A stretch of 64,000 bases of DNA from JANOSH01 sp031415695 (GCA_031415695.1 JANOSH010000005.1:1-64000); one strand, 5' to 3'. Shown: positions 1 to 9,758, counted from the first letter of the stretch. The notes: generated by a model not told the origin, from the letters alone. Program-made: numbers and translations.

Positions 1-1
1 C

Positions 2-106
2 TTTCGGGTTCCTCGTTGGGCGCTCATGGAGCTGGTGGCGACTGGGCGGGTGGTGCGCCTGTGTGATGTGGAGGCTCCCGTCGGTGGAGCTTCCGATGCC
101 CGCTGA
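2..106 (+). CDS. C-terminal end of a small DNA-binding (excisionase-like) protein, partial
   Basis: An open frame enters from the left edge and stops at 104-106. Its 34 visible residues begin FRVPRWALMELVATGRVVRL, which resembles the last strand and helix of excisionase or MerR-like helix-turn-helix proteins that often precede integrase or relaxase genes. It overlaps the next gene by 11 bp, as expected of translationally coupled neighbours. The identification rests on only about 20 residues and on context. Confidence 0.35.
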   Translation, partial: FRVPRWALMELVATGRVVRLCDVEAPVGGASDAR

Positions 107-509
107 GGCAACCCGCCGTACGATCGTGCTCGGGCCCGCTGCACACGACCTGCGCCGACATGTCGGCCCGACAACGTGGGCGGTGCTCGAGGAGCTGCTG
201 CAGCGCTCGACCGGCGAGGGCGACCAGGTCGCCGCCACGGTCTCGATCCGCTCACTCGCGGTGTCGTTGGGGTTGGCCAAGGACACGGTCGCTCGTGCAG
301 TTCGTCGCCTCCGCGAACTCGGTGCGATCGAAGCGATCCAGGCTCGGGCTTCGTCGGGCACGTTCGAGGCCGGCTCGTATCGCCTCGTTGTTCCTGCGGT
401 CTGCTTGTCGGTTGCCTGCCCGTCGGAGCCTCCCGTTGTTCCGTCCGTAGGTCGTCCGTCGTCTGTCCGCCGTTCTTCTGGCCAGCTCTCCCTCTCTCTC
501 GAGGTCTGA
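96..509 (+). CDS. Winged-helix DNA-binding protein next to the relaxase
   Basis: The protein is about 137 residues from the ATG at 96. This start has a GGTGGAG ribosome site at 83-89 and overlaps the stop of the preceding gene; a GTG at 63 in the same frame would add 11 residues. The core contains a helix-turn-helix (SIRSLAVSLGLAKDTVARAV) followed by RRLRELGAIE and a beta wing, typical of small winged-helix replication or transfer regulators. The C-terminal 30 residues are low-complexity Ser/Pro/Arg. It lies 79 bp before the relaxase and probably regulates or accompanies transfer genes. The exact role is not recognisable. Confidence 0.6.
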   Translation: MPAEATRRTIVLGPAAHDLRRHVGPTTWAVLEELLQRSTGEGDQVAATVSIRSLAVSLGLAKDTVARAVRRLRELGAIEAIQARASSGTFEAGSYRLVVPAVCLSVACPSEPPVVPSVGRPSSVRRSSGQLSLSLEV

Positions 510-587
510 GGCCCCCTCCGTGTCTGCTTGTCGCTTCGCTCGTTCTTCAAAGTTCAGACAGGTGCCCGCGTATCGGTGGGAGTGGTC

Positions 588-3500
588 GTGATCCGGGTCA
601 CGACGTTGTATGCGTCGGGGGCGGGAGTGTCGGCTGCCTATTACACGGGCTATCTGACGCAGGCCGACGGTGAGCGACCGGGGGTGTGGGCCGGGTCGCA
701 AGCACCGGGGCTTGGCCTGTCGGGTGAGGTGACGACCGAGGCCCTCGAAGCACTCCTGTCAGGCCATCATCCAACGACCGGCATGCAGCTTGGTTGTGTG
801 TTGGCCGATCGGGTCGACAAGCACGGCCACACGATCAAAGCAGTGGCGGGGTTCGACGCGACGTTGTCGGCACCGAAGTCGTTGTCGGTGCTGTGGGGTT
901 TGACGGGTGACGACGGGTTCGCCGAATGTCATGACGTTGCGGTGAACGCGGTGGTGGCGATGGTCGAGAAGTACGGCTCGACCACCAGGATCCGCTCGAA
1001 CGGCGCCCGCCTGCATCCCGAGACGCAGGGGTTGACGGTGGGGGTGTTTCGTCAGTCCACGAGCCGCGCCGATGACCCGCAGTTGCATACCCATGTGGTC
1101 ATCTCCGCCAAAGTCCAAACAGCCGATGGTCGCTGGTACGCGCTCGATGCGTTGACGTTGAAGAAGTATCAGCAAGCCTTCGGGTATCTGTATCAGTCGG
1201 TGCTACGCGCCGAGGTGACGGACCGGTTCGGGGTGGTGTTCGCTCCGATCGTCAAGGGTCAAGCCGAAATCGTCGGCGTCCCGACCGAGTTGTTGGGGCA
1301 GTTTTCGAAGCGGTCCGAGGAGATCGAGGTCGCGATGGACGCCAAGCTCGCCGACTTCTTCGCCCGTGAAGGCCGTGATCCGTCGGGGTCGGAGTACGCG
1401 GCGATGGAACGCGAGGCCGCTGTGGATACTCGTTCGAAGAAGTCCGGGGTTGGCGTGTCGGATCTGCGGACACGGTGGCAACGAGAGGCCGCCGGCCTCG
1501 GCATCGACACCGCCACGCTCACTGCTGCGATCGCGGACGCCGCCCGACAACAGCCGGTCGAGGCGGGGCCGTTGGTGGTGTCGGAGGTGGTGGAGTTGTT
1601 GGCATCGCGGCAGTCGACGTGGAATCGGATGGATGTGTTGCGCACGATCTGCGACACGGTCACTCCGCAACCCGGACACGACGGAACCAGCTGGGCGACG
1701 GCACTCGACGCCGCCGTCAACACGGTGCTCGCCTCGTGTATCGATCTGGACCCGGCGGGCGACGCGACGCCGCGGCGGGGGTCGGATGGCCGGTCGGTGT
1801 GGATCGAGCCGATCGCGAACCAGTCGACGAGCGAACACATCCTCACCCAAGAAGAGCGCATCGTGTCGTGGGCGCTCGACGCGCAAGCCGATGCTCCGGC
1901 ACCATCGGCCACGATCGCAGATGTGGCGTTGGATGACGGTCAGCACGCGTCGGCCAGCGCCGTGGCCGGCCACGACCGGTTGGTGCTGGTCGTCGGTCCG
2001 GCAGGTGCGGGCAAGACCCGCATGTTGCAAGCCGCCGTCCGCGATCTACATGCACAGACGCGTGCGGTGGTGGGGTTGGCGCCGACGGCGAAAGCGGCCC
2101 GTGTCCTGGAAACCGAGACCGGCATGGTTGCTGACACGGTCGCCAAACTTCTCTACGAACTCGACCGTCCCGGCTCTGAGCGTTCGTGGTGGGATTGCGG
2201 GCCTGGCACCACCGTGGTCGTCGATGAGGCCGGCATGTTGAACACCTCGGACCTGCACCGCCTTGTCGTGCACGCCGAACAACGACAGTGGCGGCTCGCC
2301 CTCGTCGGTGATCCCCACCAACTCCAAGCCGTTGGCCGTGGCGGCATGTTCATGGAACTGTGCGACACCGGTCGCCGCGTCGAACTCGAACACCTGCACC
2401 GGTTCATCAACCGGTGGGAAGCGGCAGCGTCGCTCGAGCTACGCAACGGCAACCCGTCCGTCATCGACAACTACGCCGCCCATGGGCGGATCAGGCCGGG
2501 CACGTTCGCCGAGCATCTCGACACCATCGCCGACATGTGGACCCGATGTCAGACGGCCGGTGAGTCGTTGTCGATCATCACGACGCGCACCGAACACGTC
2601 GACGCGATCAACGACCACATCCAACAACGCCGCCTCGCCACCGGCGAACTCGACCCCGGCACACTCACCCAGGTCCAGGATTCGTGGGTGATGGTCGGCG
2701 ATGTTGTGGCGACGCGCCGCAACGAACGCCGGCTACGCACCTCGATTGGTGAGCCGGTACGGAACCGTGAACGTTGGACCGTCACCGCAACCGACACCAT
2801 CGAAGAGGGCGATGTGACCGTGACCCGACTCGACGGACACGGCACCATCACCCTGCCCGCCCACTACGTCCGCCAACACATGCAACTCGCATATGCGACC
2901 ACCGAACCCGGAGCCCAAGGCGACACCTCAGGGTTGAGTGTCACGTTGGCAACGACGGCGACGACAAGACGTGGCCTGTACATGGCAATGACCCGCGGCA
3001 GCCGCGAGAACATCGCGCTCGTCGTCACCCGCACCCATGACCCAGGCGAAGCGCGCAGGGTGCTCGAAGCGGTGATGTTCTCTGATCGTGCCGACATCCC
3101 CGCCACGGTGCAACGCCGCACACTCGCCGCCACCGTCCCCACCACCATGCCACAGCGGCGGGTGCAGATTCCCGAATGGTTCGACCAGGTCCGCGCCGAC
3201 GCCCAACAGAGCTGGCGCGTCGCCCAGCAGCGAGTCGACGAACGCAACACCGAGCGCGCCGGCGCGGAAGAGCGCGTCGCGATGGCCCGGCGCGAGTTGC
3301 CCGCTGCCGAGGCGGCGCACGCACCGTTCGCCGCCCAAGTCGCCGCTGGCGGGCGCATCGTGAACGAAGCGAAATCAGAACTCCGCCGTGCCGCAGACGA
3401 CTTGCGCCGGTCCGGTCGGATACACCGCCGGGCGGCCCGCCGCGGCGTTGAGGCGGCCACCGACGTTCTCGCAGTCGCGACCGACCGGCTCACACGAGTC

Positions 3501-3890
3501 GAGGAACTCGCCGCGCCGACACGCCAACGGGTCAACGAGCTTCACAGCGTCGTCGACGGTCACCGTCAAGTTGACTCGACCCGCCGACGGTTCGACAGAT
3601 GGGATGACCTCGACGGCAGCGCCCACCGAGCCGCCGATCTCTGCCGAGCCCTCGACCAATGGAAACACTGGGCCGACGGACGCAAACTCGACCACACGGC
3701 ACTGGCCAACCTCGCACATACCCTCCGCCTCCACCCCGACCGGCCCGGAACCAGCCAACTCGGCCAAGCCCTGACCGAATGGGCACAACAACGAGGACTC
3801 GAACTCCAACCACCAACACAGAACCGAGCAACGACTCGCAGCACTGCGGCCCACCCGCCGCCGTCGATCGGACTCGAAATCGACTTCTGA
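588..3890 (+). CDS. MobF-family conjugative relaxase-helicase (TrwC/TraA-like)
   Basis: This 1100-residue protein would nick and unwind the transfer strand of a conjugative element. The N-terminal relaxase domain shows the tyrosine pair Y18/Y19 in SAAYYTGYL and the DDPQLHTHVVIS metal motif (H167, H169). The first histidine of the usual three-His set reads Gln (FRQSTSR). The helicase half has Walker A (GPAGAGKTRML, near residue 470), Walker B (VVVDEAGMLN), LVGDPHQLQAVGRGG and a late MAMTRGSREN motif typical of RecD/TraI helicases. The last 250 residues are charged, coiled-coil-like. The GTG at 588 is preferred over the ATG at 528 because it has GGGAG five bases upstream and starts directly on the family N-terminus. 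No coupling protein or type IV secretion gene is visible. Confidence 0.92.
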   Translation: MIRVTTLYASGAGVSAAYYTGYLTQADGERPGVWAGSQAPGLGLSGEVTTEALEALLSGHHPTTGMQLGCVLADRVDKHGHTIKAVAGFDATLSAPKSLSVLWGLTGDDGFAECHDVAVNAVVAMVEKYGSTTRIRSNGARLHPETQGLTVGVFRQSTSRADDPQLHTHVVISAKVQTADGRWYALDALTLKKYQQAFGYLYQSVLRAEVTDRFGVVFAPIVKGQAEIVGVPTELLGQFSKRSEEIEVAMDAKLADFFAREGRDPSGSEYAAMEREAAVDTRSKKSGVGVSDLRTRWQREAAGLGIDTATLTAAIADAARQQPVEAGPLVVSEVVELLASRQSTWNRMDVLRTICDTVTPQPGHDGTSWATALDAAVNTVLASCIDLDPAGDATPRRGSDGRSVWIEPIANQSTSEHILTQEERIVSWALDAQADAPAPSATIADVALDDGQHASASAVAGHDRLVLVVGPAGAGKTRMLQAAVRDLHAQTRAVVGLAPTAKAARVLETETGMVADTVAKLLYELDRPGSERSWWDCGPGTTVVVDEAGMLNTSDLHRLVVHAEQRQWRLALVGDPHQLQAVGRGGMFMELCDTGRRVELEHLHRFINRWEAAASLELRNGNPSVIDNYAAHGRIRPGTFAEHLDTIADMWTRCQTAGESLSIITTRTEHVDAINDHIQQRRLATGELDPGTLTQVQDSWVMVGDVVATRRNERRLRTSIGEPVRNRERWTVTATDTIEEGDVTVTRLDGHGTITLPAHYVRQHMQLAYATTEPGAQGDTSGLSVTLATTATTRRGLYMAMTRGSRENIALVVTRTHDPGEARRVLEAVMFSDRADIPATVQRRTLAATVPTTMPQRRVQIPEWFDQVRADAQQSWRVAQQRVDERNTERAGAEERVAMARRELPAAEAAHAPFAAQVAAGGRIVNEAKSELRRAADDLRRSGRIHRRAARRGVEAATDVLAVATDRLTRVEELAAPTRQRVNELHSVVDGHRQVDSTRRRFDRWDDLDGSAHRAADLCRALDQWKHWADGRKLDHTALANLAHTLRLHPDRPGTSQLGQALTEWAQQRGLELQPPTQNRATTRSTAAHPPPSIGLEIDF

Positions 3891-4276
3891 CATCGCGTCA
3901 CCGACCGCCCCAAACCAGTGATTATGCAGCGGGCCGATCGAGCTTCGAGGTCCCACACTTCGCCGGAAGTCCGGTAGCCGATTGCGCGTTTCAGCTTGGG
4001 ATTATCGGTCACTGCATGGCCACCCATCGCGGTGTTCAGTCGCCGACGGTTTGCGCTCGACACGGACCTTCAACCGTCAGCGAGTGTGCGACCACACCGT
4101 CGCGTTCTGTGAGAGCATCTGTACCTATACAGCGGGGGTTCGTCATCGCTGCATCGTGAGGTTGGATGCCCCAGACACCCCAGATAAGGACCCGGCCGGG
4201 GCTGTGGACGCGTCGTTCGGGCGGGACTACGCTCTGGGCAGGGATCGAGCCGGTTCGCCGCCGGCTCCGCAGCGGC
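3891..4276. other. 386-bp stretch without a recognisable gene
   Basis: It lies between the convergent ends of the relaxase gene and the cyclase/ATPase gene. Short open frames cross it, but none has a plausible start, a domain or continuity. I see no convincing terminator or repeat in it. Confidence 0.5.
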
Positions 4277-7200
4277 TTATGTGAGTCGGTTGAGGACGGC
4301 CGTGGCGTCGCGGATGATGTAGCCGTACGAGCGGCTGCGTGCGACGTCGAGTGCTGCGCTCGCCAGTGTCGATGCTCGGTCGCGGTCGGCGGGAGCACCC
4401 CGTCGGGAGAGAACGTCAGCAAGGGCGGTCTGGGAGTACGCAGTGTGGAATGGCGCTCGCATTCGTTCGTGGATGGCGATGGCATGCTCGATGTCGGCGA
4501 TCGCGGCGTCGAGGTCGCCGAGGCACGCGTGGGCGAGGCCTGTAGCGTGAGCCACGGCGTAGAAGAACACTCCGCGGATGCCGGCGATCTGGTCACGGCA
4601 GGGTCGGAGCAGGTCGAGGTGAGCGAGCGCGGCCACAGGTTCGTTGCATCGGGCTGCGGCTTCAGCGAGGAACGCCCAGCTGGCCGTTGCAAGGAAGCCG
4701 CTGGTGAGCCGCTCGTCGTCCTCGTGAGGGAGCAACGGTCGTGCCTCGTCGATGTGCTCGGTTACCGCGAGCGCCCAGACGTGGGCCGCGGCGTTGTTTG
4801 GTTGGTCCGCCCGCTTCCGGGCGTTGGCTGCGAGCGCGTCAAGAAGGTCGTCGAGGGTGCCTCGCATGAACGCACTGATGACGAAGGACATTGCCGTCAC
4901 GGCGCCGGGGCCGGTGTGGTCACCGGCGGCGACATGGCGCTCGTATCGCGCGAGCGCTGCAGCTTCCACGCGGTCAGGTTCACCGTCGAGGTTTGCGAGA
5001 AGCAGTGGAACGACCGAGGCATGTGCGAGCGCCTCGGGCGTGCCCAGACGGCTGGCGATCTCACTGCAGCGGCGCTCGGACGCATCGAACGTCTCTCGAT
5101 CGGCCAACGTGACCGCCGACTGCAACGATTCCACACGAAGCGCCATCTCGCGGCGAGCGTCTCCGATCTCTCGGAGGCGTTCGCAGGTCGCTTGCTCGAG
5201 TGCAAACCAGGGATGCCAGCCCTCGTGCACGGGGGCAAAGGTGTCGATCGATACCAGAACATCAGCGAGCACGGTGGGGTCCCCCAGCCGTTGGGCCATA
5301 GTCACAGCGGCGTGTGCAGCGTCCATCCGTAGTTCCGCTCGTCGCAGCGGATACATGGTCTCGGAGACGAGGAGAGCGAGCAGTCGAGCCCGACCGGGAC
5401 TGTCGTGGTCGCCGATCCGATCGAGGGCAGCCTCGATGAGGTCGACTGATTCCTGGATGATGGTGCCGTAGTGGTCGTGGTAGGTCCTGTGTGCGAGTGC
5501 TGCTCGGACGACGAGGTCGGTTGCGTCGAGGCTGGTCGCGAGGCGCCCGGCGGCATGGACGGTGTCGCGGTACGTGCGGACGCCGGCGTGCAGTTCGGCG
5601 ACGGCGAGCGCAATGAGGAGCTCGCACCCGTTACGGCTGTGCCGTTCGGCGTCGGTCATCAGCTCGAGGGCGTCGCGGTACCAGCGGACGGCGTCGGTGG
5701 CGGCGAGTGATTCGAGCGCGCGGTCGCCGGCGAGGCGGGCGTACGTGACGGCCTTGGCAGTGTCGGACAGTCGAGTGGCTTGTCGCCAGTGGTGGGCGAG
5801 TTCGCCGACGCGTCGGCCGGGGTCGTCGCCGCACAGCGCCTCGATGGCTTCGGCGACGGAGCGGTGGATGCGGGCGCGTCGGGTCGGGGAGAGCTCGTCG
5901 TAGAGGGTTCGCTCGATCAGGGCATGGGCGAAGCTGTACCCGTCAACGCGTTCGCTCGGGCGGAGCACTGCTGCGTCGACCGCACTGTCGCAGAGATCGA
6001 CGAGGGCGTCCTCGTCGAGGTCGCTGACCCGGCCGAGCAGGTCGAGGTCGAAATCACGGCCGATCACCGCCGCGACCGACAGGGCCTGATGTGTCTCCGG
6101 TCCGAGCCAACGGACGCGACGTCCGATGACCTCGCGGATGCTCACTGGCAGCCCAGCGGCCGTGAGGTCGGTCGCGGCGGTCCAGCGGCCGTCGTCGCCC
6201 TGGCGAATCGCTCCGGACTCGTTCAGGTGACGGAGCATCTCGCCGAGAAAGAATGGATTGCCACCGGTTTCGGCCAGCAATGCATCGCGCAGACGCAGCC
6301 CGTCCTCGGTCATCTCATGCCCTGCGAGCGCCTCCAGGAACGCGAGCACCTCGGCGTCGCCGAGGCCTGCCAACTTCAGCCGATCGATCCCGCTACGGCG
6401 GTGCAGCTCCGCGAGGAGCTCCGCGAGCGAATGATCGGCGTCGATGTCGGAGTCACGAAACGTGCCAACAATCACCACCTGGCTCTCGATCGCCGCGCTG
6501 AGTACCCAGCGCAGCAGTTGCACAGTGCCCGGGTCGGCCCAGTGCAGATCGTCGAGCACCACTACGACCGGCGCATCGACGCTCACCCGCTGCAGCAGAT
6601 CGACGACGGCGACGAACATCAGATGGCGTTCGTTCTCGTCGTCTGCGGCCTGAGCACCGGACCCAACCGCGTCCATCTTCGCCACCTCGGACACCAACCG
6701 GCCCAGCACCCGCCCTCGCGCGGCAACGTGCGCAGCGACGACGTCAGGTGGGGTGCGTTGGACGAGATCGGAAAGCGCCTCAATCCACGGCTGGTAGGAG
6801 ATTCTCAGATCCTCGTCGCAGCGCCCATAAACGACCGTCACGCCTTCGGAAGAGGCCTCATTTGCGAATGCGGCGACCAACGTCGACTTCCCCAACCCAG
6901 GCTCACCCGAGATCAACACACCCCGCCGCTCACCCGTGCGAGCGCGTTTCAACGCATCGGTCAGCACCTCGCGCTCGGCGACCCGCCCAACGAACACTGC
7001 TGACTGCAACGACGACAATGCCAGCGGTACCGTCGGCGTATCCACTGCGGCGACCGGTTCCCATCGCAGCCACGCTGCCTCCACCGGTTCGGCGAGCCCC
7101 TTCAGCTCCAGGCCACCGGCCGGTTGTAGGTCGAAGCCGCCCCGGGACCGCACCAACAGCCGCACCATTTCCGACACTAGGATCTCGCTCGCACCTGCCG

Positions 7201-7570
7201 CGGCGCACAGCCGGGCCGCCTCGACGACCGGTACTCCGAAGTAGTCACCGCCTTCGGTCTCGACCTCCCCGGCCGAGACTCCGATCCTGACCTTGATCCG
7301 TTCCGGTCGGCCCGGGTCCATCGGCGCCGAGGTCAGCGCCTGCTGCATCCCTGCAGCGCACGACAATGCCGCAGCAGCTGAGTCGAAGACCACCATCAGT
7401 CCGTCACCGAGGTTCTTCACTTCTCGGCCCTCCGTCGAAGCAATCACTCGCCGCAGCCGCTCGAAGTGAGCGCGTCGCAGCTCGTCCGCGGCAGCCTCAC
7501 CAACGCGTACCATGAGCTCCGTCGACCCCACGACGTCGGTGAACAACACTGTCACCGTTGTTAAGGCCAT
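4277..7570 (-). CDS. Class III adenylate/guanylate cyclase with AAA ATPase and TPR-like repeats
   Basis: This 1097-residue regulator starts at the ATG at 7570, which opens on MALTTVTVLFTDVVGSTELM and follows a G-rich ribosome site. Upstream in-frame codons have no domain content. Residues 1-170 are a class III cyclase domain with metal aspartates in FTDVVGS and NLGDGLMVVF and a lysine before the latter. The usual NxxAR transition-state motif reads VVEAARL, so the Asn is missing. A P-loop ATPase follows (Walker A GEPGLGKSTLV, Walker B VVVVLDDLHWAD), then a long alpha-helical TPR-like tail. The architecture matches MalT/LuxR-type signal-sensing ATPases of actinobacteria but lacks a LuxR helix-turn-helix. 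It diverges from the phosphotransferase across 287 bp. Its nucleotide product and effector cannot be read from sequence. Confidence 0.85.
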   Translation of the reverse strand: MALTTVTVLFTDVVGSTELMVRVGEAAADELRRAHFERLRRVIASTEGREVKNLGDGLMVVFDSAAAALSCAAGMQQALTSAPMDPGRPERIKVRIGVSAGEVETEGGDYFGVPVVEAARLCAAAGASEILVSEMVRLLVRSRGGFDLQPAGGLELKGLAEPVEAAWLRWEPVAAVDTPTVPLALSSLQSAVFVGRVAEREVLTDALKRARTGERRGVLISGEPGLGKSTLVAAFANEASSEGVTVVYGRCDEDLRISYQPWIEALSDLVQRTPPDVVAAHVAARGRVLGRLVSEVAKMDAVGSGAQAADDENERHLMFVAVVDLLQRVSVDAPVVVVLDDLHWADPGTVQLLRWVLSAAIESQVVIVGTFRDSDIDADHSLAELLAELHRRSGIDRLKLAGLGDAEVLAFLEALAGHEMTEDGLRLRDALLAETGGNPFFLGEMLRHLNESGAIRQGDDGRWTAATDLTAAGLPVSIREVIGRRVRWLGPETHQALSVAAVIGRDFDLDLLGRVSDLDEDALVDLCDSAVDAAVLRPSERVDGYSFAHALIERTLYDELSPTRRARIHRSVAEAIEALCGDDPGRRVGELAHHWRQATRLSDTAKAVTYARLAGDRALESLAATDAVRWYRDALELMTDAERHSRNGCELLIALAVAELHAGVRTYRDTVHAAGRLATSLDATDLVVRAALAHRTYHDHYGTIIQESVDLIEAALDRIGDHDSPGRARLLALLVSETMYPLRRAELRMDAAHAAVTMAQRLGDPTVLADVLVSIDTFAPVHEGWHPWFALEQATCERLREIGDARREMALRVESLQSAVTLADRETFDASERRCSEIASRLGTPEALAHASVVPLLLANLDGEPDRVEAAALARYERHVAAGDHTGPGAVTAMSFVISAFMRGTLDDLLDALAANARKRADQPNNAAAHVWALAVTEHIDEARPLLPHEDDERLTSGFLATASWAFLAEAAARCNEPVAALAHLDLLRPCRDQIAGIRGVFFYAVAHATGLAHACLGDLDAAIADIEHAIAIHERMRAPFHTAYSQTALADVLSRRGAPADRDRASTLASAALDVARSRSYGYIIRDATAVLNRLT

Positions 7571-7857
7571 CGCACCCCCCGTCCGTCCACGAAGGGACAC
7601 GGTACTCCGATGAAGAGGCCGAGGCGTTGAGTTCCAATTGCTGTTCGCCCGCAAGCCACCGTCGCCTTGGGCAAGGCCTAGACAGAGGGCCGTACCAAGC
7701 GTGAACACGCTGCCCCCGCTTCGAGCAGTACATAGACAACCGCTATGCACCCACCACACACTTCCGCGCCCGGAATCATGTGCTACACAGATACCGACCC
7801 GCTGCACCGCGGCCCGGATGCGGCGCGAAGAAATGACGGTGGTGGCATGCTGGGCCG

Positions 7858-8604
7858 ATGGCGGCGTACGAGAATCTGCCGTCGTTGCCCCTGCCGGCCG
7901 ACCGGATGTGGTCGTCGATCGGTGTGGTCTGCGGCCAAGAGCTACATGGTGGCTACCAGTCACGGGTCTTCGAGGGAACGTGTGGTGGCGACCGGGTGGT
8001 GGTGAAACTGAGCGACAGCCGCCTCGTCGATGAGGCCTACCGGCGGCGTGTCGAGATGACGTCGTTGCTTGCTGAGATTGACGACTCGGTCGTCGGTCCA
8101 CTCACGACGAACGTCGGCATCGTTGTCGAACTCGGCCCCTGGCTCGCCGTCGACTATCCATTTGTTGTCGGAGAGACGCCCGACATCTGTGAGGAAGCCG
8201 ACGTCAGACGAGCGGCGACGACGATGGCCGGCCTGCACCGCTCACTTCGGCAGCTCGACCCGATCGACCTGCCGACGGTCGCTGCACTGGCCGCTGCGGA
8301 ACCGCCGATCAACGCGGCCGAGTTCGGTCAGCGACAACTGCTGCACGGTGACTTCTCGCCAGCGAATCTGCTGTTCTCGGAGCGACAGGTTCGAGTGTTC
8401 GACTTCGATGACTGTGGCTACGGACCGATCGAGTTCGAAGTGGGCAACACCTTGTACATGGTGTTGTTCGACGCTGCGATGTCGTCAGAGATGGAACGCT
8501 ACGAACGGTTCCGGGCCTGGTTCGTCGACGAGTACCGGTCAGCATCGTGCAACACAGCCTGTAGTGTTTGCCCTGCTCAGACCACACAAATCGGTATTAG
8601 ATAA
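7858..8604 (+). CDS. APH-family phosphotransferase, truncated at its C-terminus
   Basis: The frame encodes a kinase-fold small-molecule phosphotransferase (aminoglycoside or choline kinase type). It shows the catalytic LLHGDFSPANLLF motif (H163, D165) and the metal-binding VFDFDDCGYG. Similarity to the family stops near FRAWFVDEYR (about 8540). The last 20 residues are unlike any phosphotransferase and run up to the tRNA fragment at 8625. Family members are usually 60-100 residues longer, so the gene appears cut by integration of a mobile element. Whether the remaining product is active is doubtful. The substrate is unknown. Confidence 0.72.
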   Translation: MAAYENLPSLPLPADRMWSSIGVVCGQELHGGYQSRVFEGTCGGDRVVVKLSDSRLVDEAYRRRVEMTSLLAEIDDSVVGPLTTNVGIVVELGPWLAVDYPFVVGETPDICEEADVRRAATTMAGLHRSLRQLDPIDLPTVAALAAAEPPINAAEFGQRQLLHGDFSPANLLFSERQVRVFDFDDCGYGPIEFEVGNTLYMVLFDAAMSSEMERYERFRAWFVDEYRSASCNTACSVCPAQTTQIGIR

Positions 8605-8624
8605 CACGAGCCGGACGGTCCCAG

Positions 8625-8670
8625 TCGCCCTCTCAAGGTGGCGGCACGGGTTCGAATCCCGTTGGGGCTG
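8625..8670 (+). tRNA. 3' half of a tRNA-Glu(CTC) gene; probable attachment-site remnant
   Basis: The segment folds as an anticodon arm (TCGCC, loop CTCTCAA, GGTGG) followed by a T arm (ACGGG-TTCGAAT-CCCGT), a 3' acceptor strand TGGGGCT and discriminator G. The anticodon is CTC (Glu). The 5' half is missing: no AGCCCCA strand or D arm lies upstream. Such truncated 3' copies are left as att repeats when tyrosine integrases insert into tRNA genes. The broken phosphotransferase lies immediately left and the integrase pseudogene immediately right. Confidence 0.75.
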
Positions 8671-8772
8671 CAATGTGTACTGGGTTGGGGGCCGCCTTTC
8701 GGAGCGGCTCTTCCCATATCGCAACCCTCTCGCCATTGGGTGTGGGACCATTCACCAAAGTCGAGGGTCCCT

Positions 8773-9737
8773 GTGAAGGGCTTCATGCGACAGCGCGGAC
8801 AAGCGTGGGCTTCGGGTGTCTCTCGGAGCCGATCCGGTCAGTCAGTGACAAGCAGCGCTATGCCACCAAAACCGTGCGCACCGGTAAGCGAGAAGCGCAG
8901 AAGGCGCTTGCCGCGATGGTGGTCGCGGCCGAGCGCGGCGAGTCGTTGAGAACGTCGGCAACGGTAGGGGAGTTGCTCGCAGCGTGGCTTGAAGTGGCCG
9001 AGCCAGACTTCTCGCCGAAGACCGTGCTCGAGACACGCGGCATCGCGGCTTCGTACCTGTAGCCCGGTCCGGCTCCACCACCTTGGAGCGGTTGAAAGTG
9101 AGCGACCTCGACCGGTATTACCGCTCGCTCGTTGCCCACGGTGGCCGGGCCAGCAGGCCGCTGTCGCCCGCAACGGTGCTGCGCATTCACGGTGTGCTGC
9201 GCCGGCGCTGAACCAGGGCGTGAAGTGGGGATGGCTCGGATCAACTCGGCGGCCTCAACTTCACGGCCCCGAGTAACCAAGTCCGAGATTAAGCCGCCAC
9301 CGCCGTCGGTCGAGCTGGCCGGCTGTTGCGACGTGCGGGGGAGGACTCGCCCGATCTTGCCTGCTACGTGATGCTCGCGGCGGCGACCGACGCTCGCCCT
9401 TCCGAGGTGCTCCGATCGAACGACATCGACCTGGCCGATGGCCGCGTGTACATCGGCCGCAGCGTGGTGGCCGGAACGGACGGCCTGGTCGAGAAGAACA
9501 CCAAGCCGCATACCGCCCGCAAGGTTGCGCTCGACGCCACACGCTCGCGTCGGTCGCCGATCATCTGGCGCACAGGCGGGAACGAGCCGAGTTCTACCTG
9601 GAGCCGCTGTGGACGTACGAACCGCCTCGGCCACCGCAACGCCGCAACGACCTGGAACCGAGGGTCTGGTCGAAAGTGCCGACCGCCAAGCCGCCGACGT
9701 TATCGGTAACCTCACCTCCAAGGGCGGCGACCAGTGA
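8773..9737 (+). pseudogene. Degraded phage/ICE-type tyrosine integrase
   Basis: Integrase sequence can be followed through several frames. The N-terminus is MRQRGQAWA in one frame, then KQRYATKTVRTGKREAQKAL and FSPKTVLETR in a second, ending at a stop at 9060-9062. Next come LERLKVSDLDRYYRSLVAHGG and GVLRRALNQGVKWGW, then RRAGEDSPDLACYVMLAAAT to DGLVEKNTKPHTARKVALDA. GHRNAATT follows and VESADRQAADVIGN is the end. At least three frameshifts, a stop and an internal deletion that removes the catalytic HxxR region make it inactive. Its place beside the tRNA-Glu fragment fits an integrase that once used that site. Confidence 0.88.
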
Positions 9738-9758
9738 CTCGGGCCTGGAAAAGAAACA

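Noticed and set aside
4166..5332. Long plus-strand open frame opposite the cyclase/ATPase gene
   Set aside because: It is the complement of a clearly coding TPR-like region, has no domain and reflects high GC content.
5780..7003. 407-codon plus-strand open frame
   Set aside because: It is entirely opposite the AAA domain of the cyclase/ATPase gene, whose motifs are unambiguous on the minus strand.
8590..8671. Complete tRNA gene
   Set aside because: Only the anticodon arm, T arm and 3' acceptor strand are present; no pairing 5' acceptor strand or D arm exists upstream.
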